Shown one piece after another: positions 16,687 through 24,916 of a stretch of 64,000 bases of DNA (its first letter is position 1; each line of letters starts with the position of its first letter). Both the position numbers and the translations under genes were made by a program. Source of the DNA: Pseudarthrobacter sp. NS4 (GTDB lineage Bacteria > Actinomycetota > Actinomycetes > Actinomycetales > Micrococcaceae); the NCBI RefSeq assembly GCF_024758005.1, contig NZ_CP103288.1:4030001-4094000 (forward strand), read 5' to 3'. The notes beneath the pieces were generated by a model. The model did not search any database. It was not told where the DNA came from and worked only from the letters and a program-made list of their open reading frames with translations.

Positions 16687-16713
16687 CCTCCCGGCCTGGA
16701 AGCCTCTGGGAGG
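16687..16713. terminator. Possible bidirectional hairpin between convergent genes
   Basis: Inverted repeat CCTCCC (16687-16692) and GGGAGG (16708-16713) with an inner GGC/GCC pairing, between the methyltransferase stop and the stop at 16719. Short stem, no T-tract; plausible only. Confidence 0.4.
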
Positions 16714-16718
16714 GTCCT

Positions 16719-17201
16719 CTAGATCCGGCCCGCGGCAAGGTCCGGGTCGGAGTCGAAATCCGCGCCGCCTGGTTCCTGGAAAGGTGCCGGGGACAGGGCG
16801 TCTTCAGGGGATGTCCGCAAGGAGCGCCACAAACCCACCCCGACAATAACCAGCAGACCCGCAATCCACCATGCCTTCCGCGACCGCGGCTGCGCACCTT
16901 CAACCTGACCCAAATCCACGATCTCAGCAGCGGCTTTCGGCGCCACCCGCTTCAAACGTTCCTGGACCCGCGGAGTCAGTGTTTCCACCCCGCCCGCCAG
17001 CTCGTCGGCCAGCCGCCGCAAAAGCTCCTGCAGGCGCGGGGATGCAGTTTCAATACCTGTATCAAGCCCGGCCACCGCTCTTTGCAGTGCAGCCTGCACC
17101 CCGGGCGTGGCCCATTCCCTGCCCTTGGCCAACTGGGTCATGAGGTTCTCAGAAAGACGGTGGACCTGCTCAGTTTCGGTCATAGGACGTTCCTTGCGCA
17201 T
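16719..17201 (-). CDS. Single-pass membrane protein with TPxVQ repeats
   Basis: Protein of 160 aa, unknown family. The soluble N-terminal part carries three related units: ATPGVQAALQR (about 31), ASPRLQELLRR (about 53) and LTPRVQERLKR (about 75). They suggest a helical repeat or coiled bundle. A transmembrane helix WWIAGLLVIVGVGLW lies at about 111-125, followed by an acidic tail. ATG 17201 is preferred because AGGAGG lies four bases upstream; the in-frame ATG at 17183 is an alternative. It is likely a cytoplasm-facing membrane-tethered protein. Similar short proteins occur in Micrococcaceae, but I know of no function. Confidence 0.68.
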   Translation of the reverse strand: MRKERPMTETEQVHRLSENLMTQLAKGREWATPGVQAALQRAVAGLDTGIETASPRLQELLRRLADELAGGVETLTPRVQERLKRVAPKAAAEIVDLGQVEGAQPRSRKAWWIAGLLVIVGVGLWRSLRTSPEDALSPAPFQEPGGADFDSDPDLAAGRI

Positions 17202-17413
17202 GCTGCCTCCTGGGTGTGATGGATGCCCATAGCCTACGGCGGTCAGCGCCACAGAAACAGGCTCTATCGATACCGTTCCAAAACCTTGGAACCGGGACCG
17301 TTCCCTTCCAGGCCCAGCGCCGGCCTCAGTTACCTGTACTTGCCGGATTTCATCTAAAATGCTCCGATCGCGGGTGTCCATTCTCTGGAGTGCCGCCAGT
17401 GAAAGGTCATGCC

Positions 17414-17614
17414 ATGTCAGCCAATTTGCGGATTACCCCTGCCGATCCTTTTCCTGAGGACCTGGAGGAGCTGAAAGACGAGAAGCTGCAGGTTCTCGAC
17501 AGCCAGGTCCAACGGCAGCTGAACCATGAAATCGTCACCGAGGGCGAGTCCCACCCAGAGACGGAGTTTCGCCACCAGGAGCTTGACCTGGAGTTCGAGC
17601 AACGCGACAACTAG
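17414..17614 (+). CDS. Small acidic hypothetical protein
   Basis: Protein of 66 aa, very acidic and Glu/Gln-rich, predicted mostly helical and without membrane segment or Cys. AAAGG lies before the ATG at 17414. The frame is open upstream to 17216, but those residues look non-coding. It is divergent from the membrane protein at 17201 across 212 bases. No family recognised. Confidence 0.5.
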   Translation: MSANLRITPADPFPEDLEELKDEKLQVLDSQVQRQLNHEIVTEGESHPETEFRHQELDLEFEQRDN

Positions 17615-17623
17615 GACGTCCGC

Positions 17624-17866
17624 TCAACCGGTGGTCTCCAGGGACAGTTCATCAAGAGCCGAGGCAAGCGCTTCCATATCGAACCCGTGGACAACCAGGA
17701 CGTCGTAGATAAGCGCGTCAAATACAAAGGGATGACAGCGACCGCCGTGATTCCAATAGGAAATCCAGAGGTCGATCAAGGACACGTCCTCCCGGTTCAG
17801 GAGCATCCTGGCTGCGTACCGCAGGTCTCTCATAACCAATGCTTGCTTCTGCTGCCTCGGCTCCAC
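17624..17866 (-). CDS. Small hypothetical protein
   Basis: Protein of 80 aa with a mixed helical pattern and a Trp/His-containing core (LWISYWNHGGRCHPF). Its codon pattern is consistent with a real gene, and it does not overlap neighbours. The start may be GTG 17866 or ATG 17833, since neither has a convincing ribosome site. It converges closely on the small protein at 17614. No function can be suggested. Confidence 0.5.
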   Translation of the reverse strand: MEPRQQKQALVMRDLRYAARMLLNREDVSLIDLWISYWNHGGRCHPFVFDALIYDVLVVHGFDMEALASALDELSLETTG

Positions 17867-18037
17867 AAGAGCAGCAACAGGAACGCGGAAGTTGGTCCAC
17901 GCGAATCAAGGCCCGGGCGGCAGCTCCCGCGCCTGTCCGTTCGGCGGACAGTTATGCTGGGGAAAACCCGCCGCAGCAAACGCAGGGCACGGGCATGACA
18001 GCAAGGACCTTCGTCCCGGTCGCGGAAGGAACCCCTC

Positions 18038-19048
18038 ATGGCGCGAGCGACAGTCCAGGATGTCGCTAAAACGGCGGGTGTATCCGTCGGGACAGTTTCC
18101 CGTGTCCTGAACGGAAGTGCAGCCGTCAGCGCGTCCAGCAAGGAAAAGGTCACCGGAGCCATTCGGCAACTCAACTACCGGCCCCTTGCCTCGGCCCGCG
18201 ACCTCCGCCGGGACCGGACCATGCGCATTTTGGCACTGGCCAAGAACCTGGACTCGCCCATCATCAGTGAGGCTTTCCGAGGTGTGGGCGACGCCGCGGC
18301 ACTGTCCGGCTATGTCAGCCTCATTGCCCCGACCGCCGGAGACCTCGAACGCGAACAGCAGCTGGTGGACATCCTGCGCAACGGCTCGGTGGACGGATTG
18401 GTGATGTTTTCACCAACAATGCCGGATGACGACATCGAGGCACTGGCGACGCAACTGAGCGTTGTCCAAGTCTGCGAGATCGCCGACTCGGAGGCGGCGT
18501 TCGGCGTTTCCATCGATGACCGGCAGGCCGCCTTCGACATCACCCGGCACCTTATTGAAACGGGAAGCCGGCGGTTGGCGATGATCGGCCACAGGGCAGC
18601 CCGCTCCGGCCGGCTGCGCGAGGAAGGCTTTCGCGAGGCCACAGCCAAAGCGGCCTTGTTACCGGAACAGACACTGTTCGCAGACGGCGATTTCGACTTT
18701 CACGCCGGCCGCCGCCTTACCAGGGAGCTGCTGAAGATGGACCCGCTGCCGGACGCCGTGTTCTGTGGCAGCGACACGGTCGCTGCCGGGTGCGTCCGTG
18801 AAATTACCGGCGCGGGGTTCCGGGTGCCGGAGGACATCGCGGTGGCAGGCTTCGACGACTCGATCCAGGCGGAGATGTGCGTCCCTGAACTGACCACCAT
18901 CAGGCAGCCGGCGTATGAGATGGGCCGCCTGGCATTCGAAGCGCTCTTCGAGCGAATGACGGAACCAGGCGCGTCCCGTCGCGGCCGGACCTTCCTCCCC
19001 CACGAACTGGTGGTTCGAGACTCCACTAAGGGTGAAGCAAAGGCTTGA
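18038..19048 (+). CDS. LacI-family transcriptional regulator
   Basis: DNA-binding regulator of 336 aa. The N-terminal HTH is TVQDVAKTAGVSVGTVSRVLNG, followed by the hinge (NYRPLASAR) and a periplasmic-binding-protein-like sensor (about 60-330) with typical GFDDSIQAEMCVPELTTIRQP near the end. GGAAGGAA precedes the ATG. The effector is likely a sugar. Two perfect palindromes of LacI type lie just downstream, before the dehydrogenase gene, and are the obvious targets. It therefore probably controls the 19182-21064 genes and perhaps more of the island. Confidence 0.92.
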   Translation: MARATVQDVAKTAGVSVGTVSRVLNGSAAVSASSKEKVTGAIRQLNYRPLASARDLRRDRTMRILALAKNLDSPIISEAFRGVGDAAALSGYVSLIAPTAGDLEREQQLVDILRNGSVDGLVMFSPTMPDDDIEALATQLSVVQVCEIADSEAAFGVSIDDRQAAFDITRHLIETGSRRLAMIGHRAARSGRLREEGFREATAKAALLPEQTLFADGDFDFHAGRRLTRELLKMDPLPDAVFCGSDTVAAGCVREITGAGFRVPEDIAVAGFDDSIQAEMCVPELTTIRQPAYEMGRLAFEALFERMTEPGASRRGRTFLPHELVVRDSTKGEAKA

Positions 19049-19076
19049 CAGTCTCCGGTGGTGGCTGACAGACTTT

Positions 19077-19092
19077 TTGGAATCGATTCCAA
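19077..19092. promoter_or_regulatory. Perfect LacI-type operator 1
   Basis: Perfect 16-base palindrome TTGGAATCGATTCCAA, 29 bases after the LacI regulator stop and 105 bases before the dehydrogenase start. A TTGACA word (19045-19050) lies upstream and could be a -35 element. Confidence 0.8.
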
Positions 19093-19123
19093 GACCCTGG
19101 CACCTGCCCGGCGGGCACTAGTG

Positions 19124-19137
19124 TGGAATCGATTCCA
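19124..19137. promoter_or_regulatory. Perfect LacI-type operator 2
   Basis: Perfect 14-base palindrome TGGAATCGATTCCA with the same core as operator 1. The two centres are 46 bases apart, a spacing that could let two dimers bind together or form a small loop around the promoter. Confidence 0.8.
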
Positions 19138-19181
19138 AAAGCTTCGAAAACCATCCGCCCCAATTGCATAAGGAAGCATCA

Positions 19182-20315
19182 GTGAACAACGAGCAGCCGT
19201 CAGTACAGCACGCAGCTCCCCCGGAAACAGCTCCGGCAGGAGAACTGAGGGTCGGCGTTGTCGGCATCGGATGGGCCGGACAGCAGCACCTCAAGGCCTA
19301 TGATTCGCTGGACGGCGTCCGCATCGTGTCGCTGGCAGGCATGGAACAGGACCTCCGCGAGTCGCTTGAGGCCGAGTACTCCATCCCCAATGGCTTTGCC
19401 GACTGGAAAGAGATGCTGGACCACGGCGGCCTGGACGCGATCAGCGTCGCAGTGCCCACCTTCCTGCACGCACCCATCGCCGTCGCCGCCCTTGAACGGG
19501 GCCTGCATGTACTGAGCGAGAAACCCATCGCCCGCAACGCCGTCGAAGGCCAGGCCATGGTCGACGCGGCCCGCAAGGCCGGGCGCGTCCTGGACGTCGC
19601 CTTCAACCACCGACGCCGCGGCGACATCCAGGCACTCAAGGGCGTCATTGATGACGGCGGGCTGGGCCGGCCGTACTACGCCAAGGCATCCTGGCTGCGA
19701 CGCTCCGGCATCCCGACACTGGGCAGCTGGTTCACCAATCCCGAGCTGGCAGGCGGCGGACCGCTGGCCGACATCGGCGTTCACGCCCTGGACTACGCCC
19801 TGCATCTGCTTGGCGAACCCAAAGTGGTGGCTGTCTCCGCAGCCACCCACTCCGAGCTGGGCCCCCAGGGGCGCGGTGGCGGAAGCGCGTACTCCGCATT
19901 GGCGTCCAGCCACGCATTCAAGGTGGAGGACTTCGCTTCCGCGTTCCTCCGGCTTGAGGGCGGCGGAACGCTGCTGATCGAGGCGAGCTGGGCGACGTAC
20001 CGGGAAACAGACGACCTGCTGGACTTCACGGTTTACGGCACCGAGGGCGGCGCGGAGCTCAAGGTCCAGGGGGCACCCTTCCCGCCCGTAGGCCAGCTTC
20101 GGGTGTTCACGGAAAAGGACGGCGAAAGCGCCGACTACGTGCCGCCGGTGGTGCCGGGCCGGGCGCATGACGGAGTGGTGGAGGATTTTGTGACAGCAGT
20201 GCGCGGTGGTGAACAGGTCTGGGGTGAGCACGATGGATCCCTGGCGCTTTACCGGGCACACATCATCGACGCGTGCTACCAGTCAGCACGGGAGCAGAGG
20301 GAGGTTCGTCTCTAA
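19182..20315 (+). CDS. Gfo/Idh/MocA-family sugar oxidoreductase
   Basis: NAD(P)-dependent dehydrogenase of 377 aa. The Rossmann fold begins with VGVVGIGWAGQQH (about 24-36). The catalytic EKP motif is in HVLSEKPIA (about 113-115), and the C-terminal substrate domain includes GGGPLADIGVHALDYAL with its conserved Asp and His. Family members oxidise or reduce hydroxyls of sugars, inositols and glycosides. The GTG at 19182 is chosen because AAGGAAG lies upstream; a TTG at 19164 is less likely. It overlaps the ThuA-like gene by one base (TAATG). Such dehydrogenase/ThuA pairs recall ThuB/ThuA of rhizobia, which handle 3-keto disaccharides; equivalence is inferred. Confidence 0.88.
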   Translation: MNNEQPSVQHAAPPETAPAGELRVGVVGIGWAGQQHLKAYDSLDGVRIVSLAGMEQDLRESLEAEYSIPNGFADWKEMLDHGGLDAISVAVPTFLHAPIAVAALERGLHVLSEKPIARNAVEGQAMVDAARKAGRVLDVAFNHRRRGDIQALKGVIDDGGLGRPYYAKASWLRRSGIPTLGSWFTNPELAGGGPLADIGVHALDYALHLLGEPKVVAVSAATHSELGPQGRGGGSAYSALASSHAFKVEDFASAFLRLEGGGTLLIEASWATYRETDDLLDFTVYGTEGGAELKVQGAPFPPVGQLRVFTEKDGESADYVPPVVPGRAHDGVVEDFVTAVRGGEQVWGEHDGSLALYRAHIIDACYQSAREQREVRL

Positions 20316-21064
20316 TGAACGGCAAATTGCGGATCCGGGTCTGGAACGAGGGTGTCCACGAGGCCATCAACGAACCGTCCCACATCGGGGAGATCTACCC
20401 CGACGGCATCCATGGCGCCATCGCGGCAGGCCTCCGCTCCTACTACCCCGAGGCCGAGATCACGACGGCGGTCCTGGCCACCGACGATGACCACGGCCTC
20501 GACGAGGAGATCCTCGCAGAGACGGACGTCCTGCTGTGGTGGGGCCACATGGCCCACGGTGAGGTGAGCGACGCCGTCGTGGAACGCGTCCACCGCCACG
20601 TCCTGGGCGGAATGGGACTCATCGTGCTCCATTCCGGGCACTTCGCCAAGGTATTCACCAAGCTGCTGGGCACCAGTTGCTCGCTGGCGTGGCGGAACGA
20701 TGGCGAGCGCGAGCTGGTGTGGACCGTGAAGCCGTCACACCCCATCGCCGAAGGCGTGGACAGCCCCATCGTCATCCCCGAGCAGGAAATGTACGGCGAG
20801 CTGTTCGACATCCCGGACCCTGACGACCTGATCTTCATCAGCTCCTTCACCGGCGGCGAGGTGTTCCGTTCGGGCGTCACCTTCACCCGGGGTAAAGGGC
20901 GCATCTTCTACTTCAGCCCAGGCGACCAGGAATACCCGGTGTACCACCACCCGCAGATCCAGCGGGTGCTGGCAAACGGGGTGCGCTGGGCTGCCCAGCC
21001 CGGGCTGCACCGTTCGGTCCCGGAGGTCACCAACCCGCAGCGGGGCTGGTTCGAGAACGCGTAG
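20315..21064 (+). CDS. ThuA-like protein (trehalose-utilisation family)
   Basis: ThuA-fold protein of 249 aa, related to class I glutamine amidotransferases. It opens with RIRVWNEGVHE, and the ThuA-characteristic segment LLWWGHMAHGEVSD and the strand GMGLIVLHSGHFAKVF are clear. C-terminal SFTGGEVFRSGVTFTRGKGRIFYFSPG is also typical. GGGAGG lies upstream of the ATG. Translational coupling to the dehydrogenase suggests the two act on the same intermediate. The exact reaction is not known from sequence; ThuA relatives have been linked to 3-keto-sugar turnover. Confidence 0.87.
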   Translation: MNGKLRIRVWNEGVHEAINEPSHIGEIYPDGIHGAIAAGLRSYYPEAEITTAVLATDDDHGLDEEILAETDVLLWWGHMAHGEVSDAVVERVHRHVLGGMGLIVLHSGHFAKVFTKLLGTSCSLAWRNDGERELVWTVKPSHPIAEGVDSPIVIPEQEMYGELFDIPDPDDLIFISSFTGGEVFRSGVTFTRGKGRIFYFSPGDQEYPVYHHPQIQRVLANGVRWAAQPGLHRSVPEVTNPQRGWFENA

Positions 21065-21078
21065 CGCGCGCCTGGACG

Positions 21079-21143
21079 CGGGAGTTTTGTCCGGGTGATG
21101 CCTGTTGGAAGCGTTGTGGGGGCATTACCTGGACAAAATCCCG
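21079..21143. terminator. Bidirectional terminator hairpin
   Basis: Long imperfect inverted repeat. The left arm 21079-21102 pairs with 21121-21143 (for example TTTTGTCC with GGACAAAA and GATGCC with GGCATT). It sits between the convergent ends of the ThuA-like gene and the DUF2264 gene and overlaps the last codons of the latter. Confidence 0.6.
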
Positions 21144-23035
21144 AGTATCCCGGCGGGATTCACGGCCGTTCCATCGGCGAATTCGAACTTGCCGTCCGCC
21201 GTGAAGCGGGCGCCTTCCAGTTCCGCGTGCAGGCCTTCACCGCCAAGGCCCACGACGGCGGCGTAGTCGCCGTCAGCGGCGGCACCGGAGGTGCCGATCC
21301 AGGGAATGGCCAGGTGCTCCCCCATCGGGTGCGGGGCCTGCCGTTCCCAGGTGCCGGCGTCGTCCAGCATCTCTCCCCAGGGGACAGGGCGCACCTCACT
21401 GACCAGTGCAGAAGACGTATCCAAGGGCCAGCCGCCAATCCGCAACCGCGCCCCGCCGCCGGCGCCGCGCACGCGCACCACCCGCAACTCCACGGCGCCG
21501 CGGGTCAGCGACACCACCGTGACTTCGGGTCCGGGCGTCGCGGTACCCCTGGCGCCACTGCCGTGGTCCGGCCCGCCGTCAGGGTCGATTGTGATCCAGT
21601 TCGTTGAGGCACGCGAAGCCCCGGCCTGCACACCGCCAAGCTCAAACTGCCCCAGGAATTCAAAACCGGTGCGGTGCGTGAGCCGTCCGTCCGGGTCAAC
21701 CAGCACCACGGAGTTGTCCAGGGATTCCGGCTCCAGATCCGGGAAGGTGGAGGTGGAGTAGCCCAGCCGGGCGTAGAGCGGGGAATCCGCCGCCTTCACT
21801 CCCGCGTTGGCGTGATCCGTGCCGTGGTTGCGCACCCGAACCACTCCGTCGGCAACCGTTCCGTCAACCTGCCAGCCGGGGGCCCCGATGAACCGCCGGG
21901 TGTCCGCAATCTCGACAGGCAGGGGCTCCTCAACGGCGGTCCATACGGGATGCTCCGCCGGCAGGGCGAGGCCCATCATGCCCTTGGCCGCCCAGTACGG
22001 TGAACCCGCCCCGGAGTACGACTGCTTCATGCCGGGGAACTCGCCATGCCAGCCAATGGACAGCAGGCCGTCACTGGTGATTGCGCCGCGCCGGACAAAG
22101 TAGTCCAGGATGCCCGACGCAGCCCGTCGCGAAACGCCCGGGCTCAACCGCGTCTGGCCCGACAGCTGACCGGCCCAGAAGGGGGCGGCCGCGGCGAAGC
22201 GGTAGATGAGGCTGCGGCCCTGTATCAGCGGGGCGCCGTTGGCCCCCACCAGGTGCACCGCGTCATCCAGGAAATCGGCGAGCCGTTCGCCGTCGCGCCG
22301 GGCTCGTGCCTGGACCCGCGGATCCTCCGGCGCCATCAGCTGCAGCAACTGCGGGTAGACCTGGAAGGCCCAGCCGACGTAGTGGTCATAGGCGCGTTCG
22401 GGGCCGTCCGCGAACCAGCCATGCCCACGGTGGAGGGAGTCATGGATGGCAAGGCCGGCGTCGATGTCCCCATCGGAGTACCGGCCGCCAACGCTGGCCA
22501 GGAACACCTCAACCACGATCTGGAACCAGACCCAGTTGATGGGCGGATACTCTTCGCCGATCACGGTCTCAAACCACGCGATCAGCTGTTCCTGCACCCG
22601 CCCGGGCAGCTTGTCCCAGAGCACCTCCCGGGTCAGGGCAAGCCCCACCGCCAGGGAGGCCGCTTCCACCTTTGCCTGGCCCAACTCGCCGGGAGTTGGC
22701 CAGCGGTCCGGATTGGCCGGGTCAGTGCCGGCATCCAGCCCCTGCGCATACCAGTCAGCGATCCAGCCGGTGCCGTCCGGGTCCCCGGCCATCCGGAAGG
22801 ATGCCAGCAGGAACGTGCGGGCAAAGGCCTCCAGCGAGTCGCTTCGCGGGCCGTACGCGCTGTTGGCGCCGGGCAGGTGCAGGTTGGCGTGGTCATCGGT
22901 GGCGTAGCGGTGGGCTGAGCGCAGCAGGTGGTCGGCGTAGGCGCACCAGTGCTCCCGCGTCAGTCCGGTGTAGGGGGAGAGCTTCCGGTCCAGCGGCGGC
23001 AGGGCAAGCGCAAGCGGTGGAGCTGTGGAGGGCAT
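21125..23035 (-). CDS. DUF2264 protein, candidate glycan-active enzyme
   Basis: Protein of 636 aa matching the DUF2264 type. A helical N-terminal region (about 1-370) has the pattern of an (alpha/alpha) barrel, with PPINWVWFQIVVEVFLASVG, AYDHYVGWAFQVYPQLL and ISDGLLS-like elements. A beta-rich C-terminal part follows (about 380-636). The overall plan resembles glycan lyases and hydrolases of clan-like toroid folds, but catalytic residues are not established for this family. No signal peptide, so cytosolic. ATG 23035 has GAGGAA upstream. It is the last gene of the minus-strand operon, 16 bases after the second ThuA-like gene. Confidence 0.8.
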   Translation of the reverse strand: MPSTAPPLALALPPLDRKLSPYTGLTREHWCAYADHLLRSAHRYATDDHANLHLPGANSAYGPRSDSLEAFARTFLLASFRMAGDPDGTGWIADWYAQGLDAGTDPANPDRWPTPGELGQAKVEAASLAVGLALTREVLWDKLPGRVQEQLIAWFETVIGEEYPPINWVWFQIVVEVFLASVGGRYSDGDIDAGLAIHDSLHRGHGWFADGPERAYDHYVGWAFQVYPQLLQLMAPEDPRVQARARRDGERLADFLDDAVHLVGANGAPLIQGRSLIYRFAAAAPFWAGQLSGQTRLSPGVSRRAASGILDYFVRRGAITSDGLLSIGWHGEFPGMKQSYSGAGSPYWAAKGMMGLALPAEHPVWTAVEEPLPVEIADTRRFIGAPGWQVDGTVADGVVRVRNHGTDHANAGVKAADSPLYARLGYSTSTFPDLEPESLDNSVVLVDPDGRLTHRTGFEFLGQFELGGVQAGASRASTNWITIDPDGGPDHGSGARGTATPGPEVTVVSLTRGAVELRVVRVRGAGGGARLRIGGWPLDTSSALVSEVRPVPWGEMLDDAGTWERQAPHPMGEHLAIPWIGTSGAAADGDYAAVVGLGGEGLHAELEGARFTADGKFEFADGTAVNPAGILGILSR

Positions 23036-23051
23036 AATTTCCTCAGTTGTG

Positions 23052-23768
23052 TCAGCCGGCGGTGAGCCAGGAAATGGCGTGCAGGAGCAGTTGGCGGTGT
23101 TCTGGCGATTGGTAGGAGGCGGCGTCGTGGCCCAGGGCGTCATAAAACGTCCGGCCGGCAGGGAGTGTCCCCTTCGAGAGCCGCTCAAGCGACCACATCA
23201 CGGGGTGCTCAACATCCTCGTGGGTGTGGGTGGCGTGGATGGTGATGCGGGGTGAGGTCCGGAGATAGCTGTACCGCTCATCAAACAGCTCAAAGTCCGG
23301 GATGCCGTCCGCGACAGGCCCCGACCCTTCCAGGACAGAGATCGATGCCGGACCGTACTCAGGGTGCATGGACGTACCGCGGATCCAGCGTCCCCCCAGC
23401 CCTTCCTCCCATTCCGGGAGGTCAGTGAAGCTGGTGGAGCTGACGTGGCTGACCAGCAGCGGACGCCCGGAGTCCAGCCAGCGGATCATTCCTGCAGCGG
23501 CGTCCGGGGTTCCGGGCGATGGCTGCCCGTCCCGCGGCAACCCCACGTTCACGGCCAGGAGCGCCGGCAGGCCGGCCTCATCAGCCCGTGCAAGGTCTGC
23601 CAGGGCGGCATCGACGTCGCCGGGGATGTGGACGTCATACCCCGCTTCCCGGAGCAGGCCGGCAAGCGCCGCGGAGGTTTCCGGAAACGGGTGCCAGGGG
23701 TCCGCATACCGCCCCACGCCGCTCAGCAGCAGGACCTTGGGGACAGGCTTCGGGTGCCCCGCCGTCAC
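23052..23768 (-). CDS. ThuA-like/type 1 glutamine amidotransferase-fold protein
   Basis: ThuA-fold protein of 238 aa, distinct from the one at 20315. It opens with PKVLLLSGVGRYADPWHPF, then has a central strand/helix with ALLAVNVGLP and a C-terminal HATHTHEDVEHPVMW segment followed by RTFYDALGHDAASYQSPEHRQLL, the hallmark end of ThuA domains. Family members are thought to act on modified sugars; activity is unproven. The ATG overlaps the stop of the regulator gene by four bases, so it is tightly coupled. Two ThuA paralogues within 4 kb argue for handling of an unusual oxidised sugar. Confidence 0.85.
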   Translation of the reverse strand: MTAGHPKPVPKVLLLSGVGRYADPWHPFPETSAALAGLLREAGYDVHIPGDVDAALADLARADEAGLPALLAVNVGLPRDGQPSPGTPDAAAGMIRWLDSGRPLLVSHVSSTSFTDLPEWEEGLGGRWIRGTSMHPEYGPASISVLEGSGPVADGIPDFELFDERYSYLRTSPRITIHATHTHEDVEHPVMWSLERLSKGTLPAGRTFYDALGHDAASYQSPEHRQLLLHAISWLTAG

Positions 23769-24916
23769 AGCGATTCCTGCAGTCCGCCGTTGGCAGGCAC
23801 GCGCGGGGCGCCCAGCGAGGACTCCCGCAATATCAGTTCGGGGTTCAGTTCAATCCGGTGGACCGGCCGCATCCTGCCCTCCGCGAGACGGGCGGCCATC
23901 AGCTGCACCGCCACCTTGCCCACGTACTGCTTGGGCGGCCGGACGGCGGAAATCGCCGGCTCGGCGAGGTAGGCCACTTCGTCGTCGTAACCCACAATCG
24001 CCATGTCCCCGGGAACCGCCAGCCCGCGGTCCACGCAATGCTGCACGAATGCCACGGCCTGGGTGTCCGAGTGGACCAGCACGGCCGTGGTTCCGGTCTT
24101 CCCGCACAGCTCCAGGACGTGGTCGAAGTGTCCGGCGCGGTCACCGTTCTCCTGCCTGGCGGAGTCCTCGTGGACCGAGCCCTCCAGTGGAATCTTCAGG
24201 GCGTCCAGGGCCTGGTGCCAGCCGCGCACCACGTGCGGGCTGGTGGGGCTGGAGGAGTCCGTAAGGCAGCCGATCCGCCGGTGCCCCTCCTGCCACAGGT
24301 GCCGCACTGCCATGCCGGCGCCGAAGGCATGGTCCGTTGCCACCCATTCCAGCCGGTGCGCGGGGATCTCGGCGGGCGAGCGCCGTTCGGCCAGCACCAC
24401 CGGGATGGGCAGCGCGTTGAGCCAGCGCAGCAGTTCCTGGCCACGCTCACCGCCCATGTCCGGCGCCACGATCAGCCCGTCAATGTTCTGGGTATCCAGC
24501 AAAGCCTGCACCTGCCGGCGGTTGTCCGCGGCGTCATAGGCGGAACCTCGGACCAGGATCCGCAGGTTCTGTTCCTCCGCTTCGGCCCGCGCCCCGCTGA
24601 TGACCTGGGGCCAGTAGTAATCCAGCGACGGCACCACCATGCCAATCGAGTAGCTGTGCGGGGACTGCCGGCCCGCGGCGGCGGAACGGTCCAGTGGGCT
24701 GGGCAGCGTGGCGCCGCCATGCACCCGGGATACCAGGCCTGCGTCCGCCAGGATGTTTACGTCCCGACGGATGGTCAGCTCACTGACCCCCAGTTTGGCC
24801 GCGATGCCGCGGACGGTGATGGCACCGTGGGCCCGGAGTTCCTCCATGAGCCGCTCCCTCCGCTGCAGCGAAAACAGCGACTTGCCGGCCGGTTCGGACG
24901 GTTGGTCAGCGCTCAT
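23765..24916 (-). CDS. Hybrid regulator: DeoR-type HTH fused to LacI-type sensor
   Basis: Transcription factor of 383 aa. The N-terminus (about 18-75) is a DeoR-type winged HTH: RRERLMEELRAHGAITVRGI, then LGVSELTIRRDVNIL and VSRVHGGA. The rest (about 90-375) is a LacI/ribose-binding-type sensor with IGMVVPSLDYYWPQVI and AIVGYDDEVAYLAEP. ATG 24916 has GGAGG upstream and overlaps the heparinase stop (ATGA). Lying inside the operon it probably autoregulates it; the likely site is the palindrome at 26937-26958. The effector is unknown, presumably a product of the glycan. Confidence 0.9.
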   Translation of the reverse strand: MSADQPSEPAGKSLFSLQRRERLMEELRAHGAITVRGIAAKLGVSELTIRRDVNILADAGLVSRVHGGATLPSPLDRSAAAGRQSPHSYSIGMVVPSLDYYWPQVISGARAEAEEQNLRILVRGSAYDAADNRRQVQALLDTQNIDGLIVAPDMGGERGQELLRWLNALPIPVVLAERRSPAEIPAHRLEWVATDHAFGAGMAVRHLWQEGHRRIGCLTDSSSPTSPHVVRGWHQALDALKIPLEGSVHEDSARQENGDRAGHFDHVLELCGKTGTTAVLVHSDTQAVAFVQHCVDRGLAVPGDMAIVGYDDEVAYLAEPAISAVRPPKQYVGKVAVQLMAARLAEGRMRPVHRIELNPELILRESSLGAPRVPANGGLQESL

